Of a stretch of DNA of 46,186 bases, positions 16,359 through 24,481 are shown in pieces (position 1 is the first letter of the stretch; each line of letters begins with the position of its first letter). The notes under the pieces are model-generated. The model did no database searches and was not told the origin of the DNA. It was given only the letters and a program-made list of their open reading frames with translations. The stretch is from the NCBI GenBank assembly GCA_012744475.1, contig JAAYBV010000065.1:1-46186 (forward strand). The letters run 5' to 3'. The position numbers and the translations under genes were made by a program. The DNA is from Phycisphaerae bacterium (GTDB lineage: Bacteria > Planctomycetota > Phycisphaerae > Sedimentisphaerales > Anaerobacaceae).

Positions 16359-17399
16359 ATGGCAATCGGAAGAGTCATCAGTGGACAGTCCCTCAGTGAG
16401 GCGGAGGAGGTTTTCACCAGCTCCCTGCGGCCTCAGCATCTGGACGAGTGCGTCGGCCAGGCCAGCATTCGTGAGAAACTGGGCATCGCGATCCAGGCGG
16501 CCAAACAGCGATCCGAACCGCTCGAGCACATCCTGTTTCACGGCCCGCCGGGATTGGGCAAGACCACTCTGGCCCATATCGTGGCCAACGAGATGGGCGC
16601 GAAGATCCGCTGCTCCTCGGGTCCGGCCCTGGTCAAGGCCGGCGACGTGATGGGCCTTCTCACCAGCGTCAACACGGGCGACATCCTGTTCATCGATGAG
16701 ATTCACCGGCTCAGCACGCCGGTGGAAGAATTCATCTATCCGGCGATGGAGGATTTCAAGGTCGACTACACCGTCGACAGCGGGCTCCACGCCAAGACGA
16801 TCAACTTCCCGCTGAAGCGGTTCACCCTGATCGGCGCCACAACGCGAACGGGTCTGCTCAGCGCGCCGCTGCGCAGCCGGTTCGGGATGCTGTACCATCT
16901 GGATTTCTACAGCGCCGGCGAGCTGACGGAGATTCTCGTCCGGTCGGCCGGGCTGCTGAAGCTCGACTGCGAGGATGGGACGCTGGAGCTGATTGCCAGC
17001 CGCTCGCGCGGGACGCCGCGCATCGCCAACCGCCTGCTCAAGCGCGTCCGCGACTACGCCCAGGTCAAAGGCTCCGGCGTCCTGAGCACCGACATCGTTG
17101 AGAACGCCCTGAAAATGGAGCAGATCGACGCGCTGGGTCTCGATCCTCTCGACCGGGCCTTTCTCAAGGCGCTGATCAACGTCTACGACGGCGGGCCTGC
17201 CGGCATCGAAGCCATCGCCGCCACCCTCGGCGAGGAGCGCGACACGCTCGAAGACGTCGTCGAGCCCTACCTGCTCCAGATCGGCTTCGTCCGAAGGACC
17301 AAGCGAGGCCGCGAAGTCACCCCCAAGGCCCGCGACCACCTCGGCCTCGGACCTCGCAAGCCCACACACAAAGGGGACGAGGCGGAGCTGTTCGACTGA
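16359..17399 (+). CDS. ruvB: Holliday junction DNA helicase RuvB
   Basis: A 346-aa AAA+ motor that drives branch migration with RuvA. Visible: SLRPQHLDECVGQ near the N-terminus, Walker A GPPGLGKT (62-69), Walker B with FIDEIHRL, sensor segment GATTRTGLLSAPLRSRFG with the arginine finger, and the C-terminal winged-helix region (GLDPLDRAFLKALINVYDGGPAGIEAIA) for DNA. Length is typical. ATG 16359 gives the family N-terminus; a TTG at 16332 would add nine unrelated residues. Separated from ruvA by two secreted-protein genes, and seems to have its own promoter. Confidence 0.95.
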   Translation: MAIGRVISGQSLSEAEEVFTSSLRPQHLDECVGQASIREKLGIAIQAAKQRSEPLEHILFHGPPGLGKTTLAHIVANEMGAKIRCSSGPALVKAGDVMGLLTSVNTGDILFIDEIHRLSTPVEEFIYPAMEDFKVDYTVDSGLHAKTINFPLKRFTLIGATTRTGLLSAPLRSRFGMLYHLDFYSAGELTEILVRSAGLLKLDCEDGTLELIASRSRGTPRIANRLLKRVRDYAQVKGSGVLSTDIVENALKMEQIDALGLDPLDRAFLKALINVYDGGPAGIEAIAATLGEERDTLEDVVEPYLLQIGFVRRTKRGREVTPKARDHLGLGPRKPTHKGDEAELFD

Positions 17400-17434
17400 A
17401 CGGGTCGGTCAATCCCAACGCAGGTCGGGACACT

Positions 17435-18190
17435 CTACTTCGGGCGGGACTTGAGGACGTGGGCGGCCATCTTCGGACGCTGGCCGAGGGTTTCGGTGAA
17501 GTGGTAGATCAGAACCGCCTCGATCTCATCAAGGACGTTCTCGGGGGTCTTGGCGATCTGCCCAAGATTGGCCAGGGCGCGAGCGGCCGGGCCGCTCAGT
17601 TGCACCCGCTCGGGAAAGTTCATTTCGCAGTCGCGGCAGACCAGCCCGTTGGCGGAGCTGCTGAAGTAGCTCTCCCGCCAGTCGGACGAAAACGACCTCT
17701 TGCAGTTGGCGCACGTCTTGAGGTTTGGACGCAATCCTACCTCGCGCAACAAAGCCAACTGAAACAGGACCAGACGCAGCAGGATGTCGCGACGCGGTCC
17801 GGCGGCGGCCTGCTCGTCGAGGTCGCCAATGAGCTGGACGAACTGATCGAAGAGGATCAGGTGCGGGTCGCCGTCATGAGTGAGCCGGCCGAGCAATTCG
17901 GCGGCGAAGAGCACACAGTCCAGCGCGAAAAGGTTCCGCCGCAGCCCCCCTCGCATGGGCTGCTGCTGGTATTCCGTCAGCGTCGCCAGCTTCTCCTTGT
18001 CGGCGCCGGTGAAGACGATGTCCCCGTACGACAGAACCTCGATCGGTCCGTCGAAGGCGGACTTGGCGCGCTTGGAGCCTTTGGCGATCGCGCTGATCTT
18101 GCCGGCAAGCCGGGCGAAGAACGTCACGATCTGTGACGTTTCGGAGTAGTCGACGGCGCGGATGCAGACAGCGCGATCCTTGGTCAGCAT
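17435..18190 (-). CDS. recO: DNA repair protein RecO
   Basis: A 251-aa RecO, which with RecR loads RecA on gapped DNA. The N-terminal OB-fold (AVDYSETSQIVTFFARLAGKISAIAKGSKRAKS) and a helical C-terminal part are present. A four-cysteine zinc site is intact: Cys160 and Cys163 (CANC), Cys185 and Cys188 (CRDC). Last gene of the long minus-strand run; its ATG lies two bases after the stop of the upstream CNNM/CBS gene. The phoH-ybeY-recO neighbourhood matches a widely conserved order (in Bacillus, phoH-pgpH-ybeY-dgkA-cdd-era-recO). Confidence 0.93.
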   Translation of the reverse strand: MLTKDRAVCIRAVDYSETSQIVTFFARLAGKISAIAKGSKRAKSAFDGPIEVLSYGDIVFTGADKEKLATLTEYQQQPMRGGLRRNLFALDCVLFAAELLGRLTHDGDPHLILFDQFVQLIGDLDEQAAAGPRRDILLRLVLFQLALLREVGLRPNLKTCANCKRSFSSDWRESYFSSSANGLVCRDCEMNFPERVQLSGPAARALANLGQIAKTPENVLDEIEAVLIYHFTETLGQRPKMAAHVLKSRPK

Positions 18191-18192
18191 GG

Positions 18193-19479
18193 CTACTGTT
18201 CCGGCATCTTTCGGATCGTGATGCGGTTGATGCGCCTCGGCTCGGCCGAGGCGATCGTGAACTGGAGGTTCTTGTAGTCGAAGTGCTCGCCCTTCTTCGG
18301 CACGTATCCCAGACGCGCGAAGATGAAGCCTCCGACCGTGTCGTAGTCCTCGTCCTCAGGCAGATCCAGCTCGTACTCGTCGTTGAGATCATCCACGTAT
18401 GTTCGCGCATCGACCTCGATCGTGTTGTCATCGACCTTCTTGATCGACGCCGGCGGCGTCTGCTCGTACTCGTCGGTGATTTCGCCCACCAGCTCCTCGA
18501 GGATGTCCTCCAGGGTCACGACGCCCGCTGTCCCGCCGTACTCGTCCAGCACGACCGCGATGTGCAGCTTCTGGTTTTGAAACTCGTGAAGCAGCGCCCG
18601 CAAAGGCTTGCTCTCGGGCACGAAGTACGCCTCCCGCATGTGCTCGCGCAGGCGGAATTCGGACGGGTCCTTGCCGATCAGAGTCAGCAGGTCCTTGGCG
18701 TAGACAAACCCGACGATGTTGTCGATATTCTCCTCGAACACGGGGATTCGAGAATGGCCCGCCCGGCGGATGGCTTCGAGCAGTGCCGGCAGATCGGCGT
18801 GCACCTCGATGGCGACCAGGTCCGTGCGCGGCGTCATGATCTCGTCGGCGCAGCTCTCGCTCAGTTCCAGGACGTTCTCGATCATCTCCTGTTCCTCCTC
18901 GTCGAACGCCCCTTCCATGCGGTGTTGTTCGAGGTCTTCGAGAAACTCCTCCTGCCTCTCCTCCAACTGCTCTTCGGGGCTGGCCTCGGGCACGCCGGCC
19001 AGGCGACGCACGAATCCATCATAGAGCTTCAGCACATAGAGCACCGGAGTCGCCAGCAACGCGAAGAACATCAGGAGATGATAGGTCTGGCTGATGAGCT
19101 TCTCTCCGGCGTACTTGGCCCACGCGTGGGGAATGGCCAGACTGAACACCGAGAAGATCGCCAGCGCGACGAAGAAGACCAGCACATAACTGCCGGCGCT
19201 CAGCACGTGGTTCTGGAGGGTCGAAAGCATCGCCACCAACAGCAGCAGCGAGCAAAAATTGAAGACCAGCCGATAGAACGAGCACGCCAGACTCAGGCGG
19301 TCCGCATTGTCGGTCACGGCCTCGACCAGTTCGGGTCGTTCTTCTCCGTCGGCGGTCTTGAACGCCTCCTGCAACCGCAGGCGCGAGAAGCTCCGCAGCG
19401 CGATGGCGTGAACGGAGAAGAACAGTGTCGCTCCAACGAACAGGCAAATCAGCAACACAGCCCAACCGACGAAGTGCAC
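18193..19479 (-). CDS. CNNM/CBS-domain membrane protein (CorC/HlyC family)
   Basis: A 428-aa protein of the hemolysin-C/magnesium-efflux family. An N-terminal CNNM-type membrane domain has about four hydrophobic segments (residues 4-26, 70-90, 95-115, 130-150). It is followed by a charged linker and the diagnostic EIMTPRTDLVAIEV that opens a CBS pair (about 205-330, with LLHEFQNQKLHIAVVLDEYGGTAGVVTLEDILEELVGEI), then a C-terminal CorC/HlyC domain (IEVDARTYVDDLNDEYELDLPEDEDYDTVGGFI). It likely exports or senses divalent cations; calling it a toxin would be wrong. GTG start with AAAGGG upstream. Lies between ybeY and recO, a common position for this family. Confidence 0.9.
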   Translation of the reverse strand: MHFVGWAVLLICLFVGATLFFSVHAIALRSFSRLRLQEAFKTADGEERPELVEAVTDNADRLSLACSFYRLVFNFCSLLLLVAMLSTLQNHVLSAGSYVLVFFVALAIFSVFSLAIPHAWAKYAGEKLISQTYHLLMFFALLATPVLYVLKLYDGFVRRLAGVPEASPEEQLEERQEEFLEDLEQHRMEGAFDEEEQEMIENVLELSESCADEIMTPRTDLVAIEVHADLPALLEAIRRAGHSRIPVFEENIDNIVGFVYAKDLLTLIGKDPSEFRLREHMREAYFVPESKPLRALLHEFQNQKLHIAVVLDEYGGTAGVVTLEDILEELVGEITDEYEQTPPASIKKVDDNTIEVDARTYVDDLNDEYELDLPEDEDYDTVGGFIFARLGYVPKKGEHFDYKNLQFTIASAEPRRINRITIRKMPEQ

Positions 19480-19535
19480 CTGTGACTACCCTTTCAATGC
19501 AACGCGAAATCCGGATCGGCCCGGCGCCGACCGGT

Positions 19536-20000
19536 CTATGGCGATTCCGGGCGGCTATTATACACCACCCCGAAGCCGGCGTGTTGCAGAATCTCGTCCT
19601 CCGTCCGGTGCATCGTCTGGGCCTGCTCTGGCACCGCGTCGTCGAAACCCAACTGGTGCAGCAGGCCGTGCGTGACGTACAGCGCCAATTCGGCCTGAGG
19701 TGAATGGCCCCGCCGGGCGGCCTCGCGACCCGCCATCTGGGCGTTGACGACAACCTCGAAGACCCGTAGCCCGTCGGGCGTCTCCGTGTCCGACAGGTCG
19801 AAGCTCAGGCAGTCCGTCGTCCCTTCGTGGTTCAGGAATCGGCGGTTCAGCTCCGCCATCTGCGCATCATCAACGATCCCCACGCCGATCGTCGCCCCGA
19901 CAAGGCCGAACCTCTCGCAGATCGATCGGACCAGCGCCTCCAGTTGGGCATCGTCGGCGGGCGCATCCTGCGACTGTCGCGTGATCTGGATCGTGTTCAT
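19536..20000 (-). CDS. ybeY: endoribonuclease YbeY
   Basis: A 154-aa YbeY, a zinc-dependent RNase involved in 16S rRNA maturation and ribosome quality control. The core segments TTDCLSFDL and VVVNAQMA and the zinc motif HGLLHQLGFDD (His111, His115, Asp121) are clear. The canonical motif is H-G-x-x-H-x-x-G-x-D-H; here the third ligand position is Asp instead of His. In-frame sequence upstream (a run of Arg residues) is the end of the neighbouring gene in another frame; ATG 20000 starts the family N-terminus. The start lies ten bases after the stop of the PgpH-like gene. Confidence 0.92.
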   Translation of the reverse strand: MNTIQITRQSQDAPADDAQLEALVRSICERFGLVGATIGVGIVDDAQMAELNRRFLNHEGTTDCLSFDLSDTETPDGLRVFEVVVNAQMAGREAARRGHSPQAELALYVTHGLLHQLGFDDAVPEQAQTMHRTEDEILQHAGFGVVYNSRPESP

Positions 20001-20010
20001 GGCCGGCCGC

Positions 20011-21606
20011 CTACGTCTCGACCATCTTCGGGGCCGCCGGCTTGGGCGACGGCGGCGGCAGCGGCGCATCGGCAGGCGTCGGGTAGGCGATGCGGCCGTG
20101 GTAGTGCGCAGCCAAGGACTTCGACATGCTCACCTCGATCCCGCTGAGCTCCCGCAGCGTCAGGTCGCACTCGTCGAACTGCCCATCCTGCAACCGCTTC
20201 ATGGCGATGTTGTGCACGACGATCTCGACCTTGGCCAGCGTCACTTCGGACAGCGACCGGGTCGCTCCCTCGACCGCATCGGCGAGCATGATGATCGCGG
20301 CCTCCTTCGTCTTCGGCCGCGGGCCGGCATAGCGAAACTCGCTCTCCGAGGGGGGCGCTCCTCTCGGCTTCTTGCCTGCCCCATCGGAATCCTCGTGCAT
20401 CTTCCTGGCCTGGTGATAGAACGGCTCGACCAGGGTCGTGCCGTGGTGGGTCTCGATGAACTGGTGCAGCACGTTGGGCAATCCGTATTCCCTGGCCATC
20501 TCGACGCCGTCCTTGACGTGGCTGACGATGATCAGTTGGCTCATCGCCGGAGACAGCTCCTTGTGCTTGCTGGCCGAGCCCATCTCGTTCTCGACGAAGT
20601 ACTTCGGCTTGTTGATCTTGCCGATGTCATGGTAGTAGGCTCCGACGCGGCACAGCAGTCCGTTGCAGCCGATCGCCTCAGCAGCCGCCTCCGCGATGGA
20701 CCCAATCAGCAGGCTGTGGCTGAACGTCCCGGGCGCCTCCATCGCCAGCTTCCTGAGAAGGGGCTGGTTCGCGTCGGAATAGTCCAACAGCGTCATGCTC
20801 GTGGCGATGCGGAACGTCTTCTCGATCAGCGGCAGCAGGCTCTGAATCAGCAGACCACCCAGGAAGGCGGCCAACGCATGATGGCCGGCGGCCCATACAA
20901 CCAACACCAGATCCTGCGGCTCACCGAGGAAGTTCAGATAGACCACCGCGAACGCCATGAGGAAGACGGCCGCCGCCGCCATGGCGCTGACCTCCAGCAG
21001 CTTCATGCGTGTGCGAATCTCCCGGAGCGAGAAACAACAGGTCGCCACGCCGCTGACCATGGTCAGGAACAGCCCGATCCCCTGGAGCTGATACCCGCCG
21101 GCCGGCCTCGGACCCACCCCCAAGCAGGCAAAGATCGCGTACAGCGTCGCCATCGCCATGGCAAACCGCTGATCGTAAGCGATCACGAAGACAATCGCGG
21201 CGACGACGGCGGTGCCGGTTCCCCAACTCGGCGTCCAGCGAGAAGTCCCGCTGGACAGCACCGCGATCTTCAGTGCCGCCAGCAGCACGAGGAAGACGCC
21301 GATCAGCGACAGGGCCCGCGCGGGATGGTGGAGGATGCGATTCGCGTGGTGGTAGAGATAGAATCCTCCGCCGGTTGAGAGGAAGGCCACCACCGCAAGC
21401 ATCGCCAGCACAACCCGGTAGCGTCCCGGGTCGATCATCTCATAAGACAGGATAGCGGTGCAGGCCACGACGAACCCCAGCCACAGCAGCATGGAGATCA
21501 CCGCTTCCCGGTTGGCCAGCGCGGAAATCCGGGCCGGGCGTCCCGAGGAGATGTTCCGACGCACCTGATCTCGTCGCGGATTGGTCTTTCGGTTGAAAAG
21601 GCCCAT
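20011..21606 (-). CDS. PgpH-like 7TM HD-domain phosphohydrolase (probable cyclic-di-AMP phosphodiesterase)
   Basis: A 531-aa membrane protein. Residues about 36-285 contain seven or eight hydrophobic helices. The cytosolic HD domain begins near 300: TFSHSLLIGSIAEAAAEAIG, GAYYHDIGKINKPKYFVENE with the HD pair, SHVKDG, ETHHGTTLVEPFYHQA, and a late Asp in IIMLADAVEGATRS. This pattern matches PgpH (YqfF), which degrades c-di-AMP. PgpH normally carries a large extracellular 7TMR-HDED domain after its first helix and is about 700-850 aa; here the first and second helices are nearly adjacent, so that domain is missing. A Pro-rich tail ends the protein. Its position between phoH and ybeY supports the assignment; the substrate is inferred. 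Confidence 0.88.
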   Translation of the reverse strand: MGLFNRKTNPRRDQVRRNISSGRPARISALANREAVISMLLWLGFVVACTAILSYEMIDPGRYRVVLAMLAVVAFLSTGGGFYLYHHANRILHHPARALSLIGVFLVLLAALKIAVLSSGTSRWTPSWGTGTAVVAAIVFVIAYDQRFAMAMATLYAIFACLGVGPRPAGGYQLQGIGLFLTMVSGVATCCFSLREIRTRMKLLEVSAMAAAAVFLMAFAVVYLNFLGEPQDLVLVVWAAGHHALAAFLGGLLIQSLLPLIEKTFRIATSMTLLDYSDANQPLLRKLAMEAPGTFSHSLLIGSIAEAAAEAIGCNGLLCRVGAYYHDIGKINKPKYFVENEMGSASKHKELSPAMSQLIIVSHVKDGVEMAREYGLPNVLHQFIETHHGTTLVEPFYHQARKMHEDSDGAGKKPRGAPPSESEFRYAGPRPKTKEAAIIMLADAVEGATRSLSEVTLAKVEIVVHNIAMKRLQDGQFDECDLTLRELSGIEVSMSKSLAAHYHGRIAYPTPADAPLPPPSPKPAAPKMVET

Positions 21607-21672
21607 CGCATTCAGTCCGTCATAGCCAGATCGGAATCGGCGCGAGTCTGCGTCGCGAGGATCGTCTCGGTC

Positions 21673-22638
21673 TCACGATTCCTCGCCCCGCTGTCCCCGT
21701 CTGTGCGATTCCTGTTTCTTCTTGTACGCGCGCACGATGTTCTGCACGAGCCGGTGCCGCACGATGTCGCGCTGATTCAGCTCGACGACGCCGATGCCCT
21801 TGATCCGGCGGAGGGTCTCGATCGCCTCGATCATGCCGCTCTTCTGGTGCGTGTCGAGGTCGATCTGCGTGACGTCGCCGGTAATGATCATCTTCGAGCC
21901 GTGTCCGAGGCGGGTCAGCACCATGAGCATCTGAAGGCCGGAGGTGTTCTGAGCCTCGTCGCAGATGATGGCGGCTTCGTTGAGCGTCCGCCCCCGCATG
22001 AAGGCCAGGGGAATGATCTCGATGATATCCAGCTCCATGAACTTGCGCATCTGGGCGAAGTCCATCATGTCTTCCAGTGCGTCGAACAGCGGCCGGAGGT
22101 AGGGATTGACCTTGGCCTGGATGTCGCCGGGGAGGAATCCGAGTTTCTCACCGGCTTCGACGGCCGGTCTGGCCAGGACGATGCGTCGAATCTGACGCTT
22201 CTTGAGCATTGAGACGGCCACGGCGACGGCCAGGTAGGTCTTTCCCGTTCCGGCCGGACCCGTGCAGAACGTGATGTCGTTGCTCAGCATCGTCTCGATG
22301 TACTTCAATTGACCACCGGTCGACGGCTCGACCACTTTCTTGGAGTAGACGGTCACCGCTTCTCCATTGTCCGGAGCAGCCGATTGGGTCCCCTGCTCGA
22401 TGAAACCGGCCACATCGTCACTGGTCAGTTGCCGGTGCTTGAGCAGATGCTTCTGCATGCGGTCGACCACATCGGCCGCCTGGCTGACGTTGCTGTCGGC
22501 GCCACTGATGATGAGGTTGTACTGACGGGCGGTGATGGTAACGCCCAGAGATCGGCGCAATTGCCGAAGGTGACTGTCGGAAGGTCCGAAAAGCTCCAGT
22601 TGCCTGCTGCCCGGATCCAGTTGTACGATGACTTCCAA
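21673..22638 (-). CDS. phoH: PhoH-like ATPase
   Basis: A 321-aa PhoH/YbeZ-type protein, a probable RNA-associated ATPase that partners YbeY. An N-terminal KH-like region (residues 1-75, LELFGPSDSHLRQL...) precedes the ATPase core: Walker A GPAGTGKT (127-134), ARPAVEAGEKLGFLPGD, Walker B IICDEAQN and the TGDVTQID sensor. Length is typical of the longer YbeZ class. The start codon is TTG, supported by GAGGAG five bases upstream on the minus strand; no better ATG exists. First gene of the phoH-pgpH-ybeY-CNNM-recO block. Confidence 0.93.
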   Translation of the reverse strand: MEVIVQLDPGSRQLELFGPSDSHLRQLRRSLGVTITARQYNLIISGADSNVSQAADVVDRMQKHLLKHRQLTSDDVAGFIEQGTQSAAPDNGEAVTVYSKKVVEPSTGGQLKYIETMLSNDITFCTGPAGTGKTYLAVAVAVSMLKKRQIRRIVLARPAVEAGEKLGFLPGDIQAKVNPYLRPLFDALEDMMDFAQMRKFMELDIIEIIPLAFMRGRTLNEAAIICDEAQNTSGLQMLMVLTRLGHGSKMIITGDVTQIDLDTHQKSGMIEAIETLRRIKGIGVVELNQRDIVRHRLVQNIVRAYKKKQESHRRGQRGEES

Positions 22639-22699
22639 ATTGCTCCTCGCCTAAGCGATACGATTCCGTCGTTTCCGTTGTCGCCCCGCCGGCGGGCGG

Positions 22700-23557
22700 T
22701 TACGCCACGAGACGGAAGAACAGATACCCGAACGGCGCGGCCACCAGGGGCGAATCGGTCACATCCAGTATACCACCGAATCCGGGCACGCGGTCCGCGG
22801 AATCCTTCTGCTGGGCGTCCCGCTTCATCATCGATTCGGTCAGGTCGCCCAACTGGCCTATCACGGCGAAGACCCCGCCGAACAGCAGAGCCCACGACCA
22901 AGCCATTATATCGAAAGCAAGGGCAAACGCGAGACTTATACCCATGGCGACGACGATCGCTCCGGCCAGCCCCTCCCAGGTCTTGCCCGGACTGACACGC
23001 GGAGAGAACTTGTGCCGGCCGAAGAGCTTGCCGAATGTGAACGCCCCGATGTCCGAGCCTTTCACGACGAACATAAACGCTAAAGTTTCCCAAAGCCCCA
23101 CATCCACCCGAATTGCCACCACAAAGGCCGCCAGAAGCCCCAGATAAAGGACCGCCAGGCAATTGACGCCGCAATTAGCCAGAACGCCGTCGATCCCGTA
23201 CTGCCGGTACTGCGCCAGGACCGACGCCAGCAGCGAGAAGGCCAGGACAAACAGCACGCACGCATGCAGGGGAACGCTGAGCCACTGGGACCAGTACCAC
23301 GCCGTAGAGAGAAGAACGACGCCTCCGACCGCCGGCGTCAGCAGGACATGCAGGCCTTTCGCCGCACAGAGACCGGCGAATTCAAACGTCGCCGGCGCCA
23401 TGACCGCCGCCACGAGGATCGTCAGCAAGGTCCCCTGCACCGCCCTGTCGTCTTCGGCCGCGACAGTGGCCGAACCATCGATCCAGCCGTCCAGGACGAC
23501 CAGGCCCCCGAAGAAGAGCGTCATCAGCACGCCGGAGAATATCCTGTGTTTGAGCAT
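22700..23557 (-). CDS. cdsA: phosphatidate cytidylyltransferase
   Basis: A 285-aa integral membrane enzyme that makes CDP-diacylglycerol from phosphatidate and CTP. About eight hydrophobic segments; the C-terminal signature region is present: GSDIGAFTFGKLFGRHKFSP, SPGKTWEGLAGA, GQLGDLTESMMKRDAQQKDS and PGFGGILDVTDS. The classical signature ends P-G-H-G-G-x-x-D-R; here His is Phe and Arg is Val. The frame opens at 23584, but MLKHRIFSG (ATG 23557) is the usual family start; neither has a clear ribosome site. It follows uppS after a short gap, a common pairing. Confidence 0.9.
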   Translation of the reverse strand: MLKHRIFSGVLMTLFFGGLVVLDGWIDGSATVAAEDDRAVQGTLLTILVAAVMAPATFEFAGLCAAKGLHVLLTPAVGGVVLLSTAWYWSQWLSVPLHACVLFVLAFSLLASVLAQYRQYGIDGVLANCGVNCLAVLYLGLLAAFVVAIRVDVGLWETLAFMFVVKGSDIGAFTFGKLFGRHKFSPRVSPGKTWEGLAGAIVVAMGISLAFALAFDIMAWSWALLFGGVFAVIGQLGDLTESMMKRDAQQKDSADRVPGFGGILDVTDSPLVAAPFGYLFFRLVA

Positions 23558-23632
23558 AGCAGAGGGCCATGTCCGTTCGAGCATCTTGTTCCGGGGCGGC
23601 CGAACGCAGGCCGACCTCCGCAGGCGACACGC

Positions 23633-24412
23633 TCATCCACGAGAGGAAGATCCCTGGCTGAGGGCCCCGAAGCGACGGTCCCGCCGCGCATATGCTATCA
23701 GAGCGTCTTCGAGACTCGACTGATCGAAGTCGGGCCAGAGCGTGTCGGTCACGTAGAACTCGGAGTATGAAATCTGCCACAGCAGGAAGTTGCTCACGCG
23801 CAGCTCGTTGGCGGTGCGAATCAGCAGGTCCGGATCGGGCAGGCCCCTGGTGTACAGGTGGTCGCTGATGCACCGTTCGTCGATGTCCTCTACCTTCAGT
23901 CTGCCCCGCTGAACGCTCTGGGCGATCGCTCTGGTCGCATCCACGATCTCGGCGCGACCGCCGTAGTTCAGGGCCATGGCCAGCACCATCCCGCTGTTGC
24001 CGGCGGTCAGCTCGGATGTTCCCAGCAGGGCGTCCCTGACCGTATCGGGCAGGCCGTCCATACGTCCGAGGTGGACGAAACGAACGTCATTCTCCATCAG
24101 GCTGCGTCGGATGCTGACGAGATAGCCGCTGTAGATGTGCATCAGGGCGTCGATCTCCGCCTGGGGCCGCTTCCAGTTCTCCACGCTGAACACGTACAGC
24201 GTCACGGACTCGATTCCCAGATCGACACAACGCAGAGAGATCATCTCGGCGGTCTTGGCTCCCTGTCCGTGGCCTTCGTACCTCGGCAGTCCCTGACGCT
24301 GGGCCCAGCGGCCGTTGCCGTCCATGATAATGGCCAGGTGGCGAGGCATCAGTTCGGGGGGTACCCCCAGCCGCTCGGCCGTTGCTTTGCGTTTCTGCTC
24401 CATGGTCGTCAT
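23633..24412 (-). CDS. uppS: undecaprenyl (isoprenyl) diphosphate synthase
   Basis: A 259-aa cis-prenyltransferase that elongates farnesyl diphosphate to the lipid carrier of peptidoglycan synthesis. Motifs: HLAIIMDGNGRWAQRQG with catalytic Asp31, GHGQGAKTAEM, TLYVFSVENWKRP, and RTANELRVSNFLLWQISYSE near the C-terminus with the substrate-binding Arg and Glu. The longer frame (from 24466) adds 18 unconvincing residues; ATG 24412 has GCAGGG upstream. Lies between purA and cdsA. Confidence 0.95.
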   Translation of the reverse strand: MTTMEQKRKATAERLGVPPELMPRHLAIIMDGNGRWAQRQGLPRYEGHGQGAKTAEMISLRCVDLGIESVTLYVFSVENWKRPQAEIDALMHIYSGYLVSIRRSLMENDVRFVHLGRMDGLPDTVRDALLGTSELTAGNSGMVLAMALNYGGRAEIVDATRAIAQSVQRGRLKVEDIDERCISDHLYTRGLPDPDLLIRTANELRVSNFLLWQISYSEFYVTDTLWPDFDQSSLEDALIAYARRDRRFGALSQGSSSRG

Positions 24413-24481
24413 TGGCACTGCCCTGCGGCAAGAAACCTCTCTGACCCGGCCCGGCGCCGCCGGCACATCGGGTCCCGGTGG

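Noticed and set aside
18193-19479. Hemolysin toxin
   Set aside because: The hemolysin name is historical for the CNNM/CorC family; the domains indicate a cation-related membrane protein.
18133-19485. A 450-codon plus-strand frame opposite the CNNM/CBS gene
   Set aside because: Shadow frame; the minus-strand product has diagnostic CBS and CorC/HlyC motifs.
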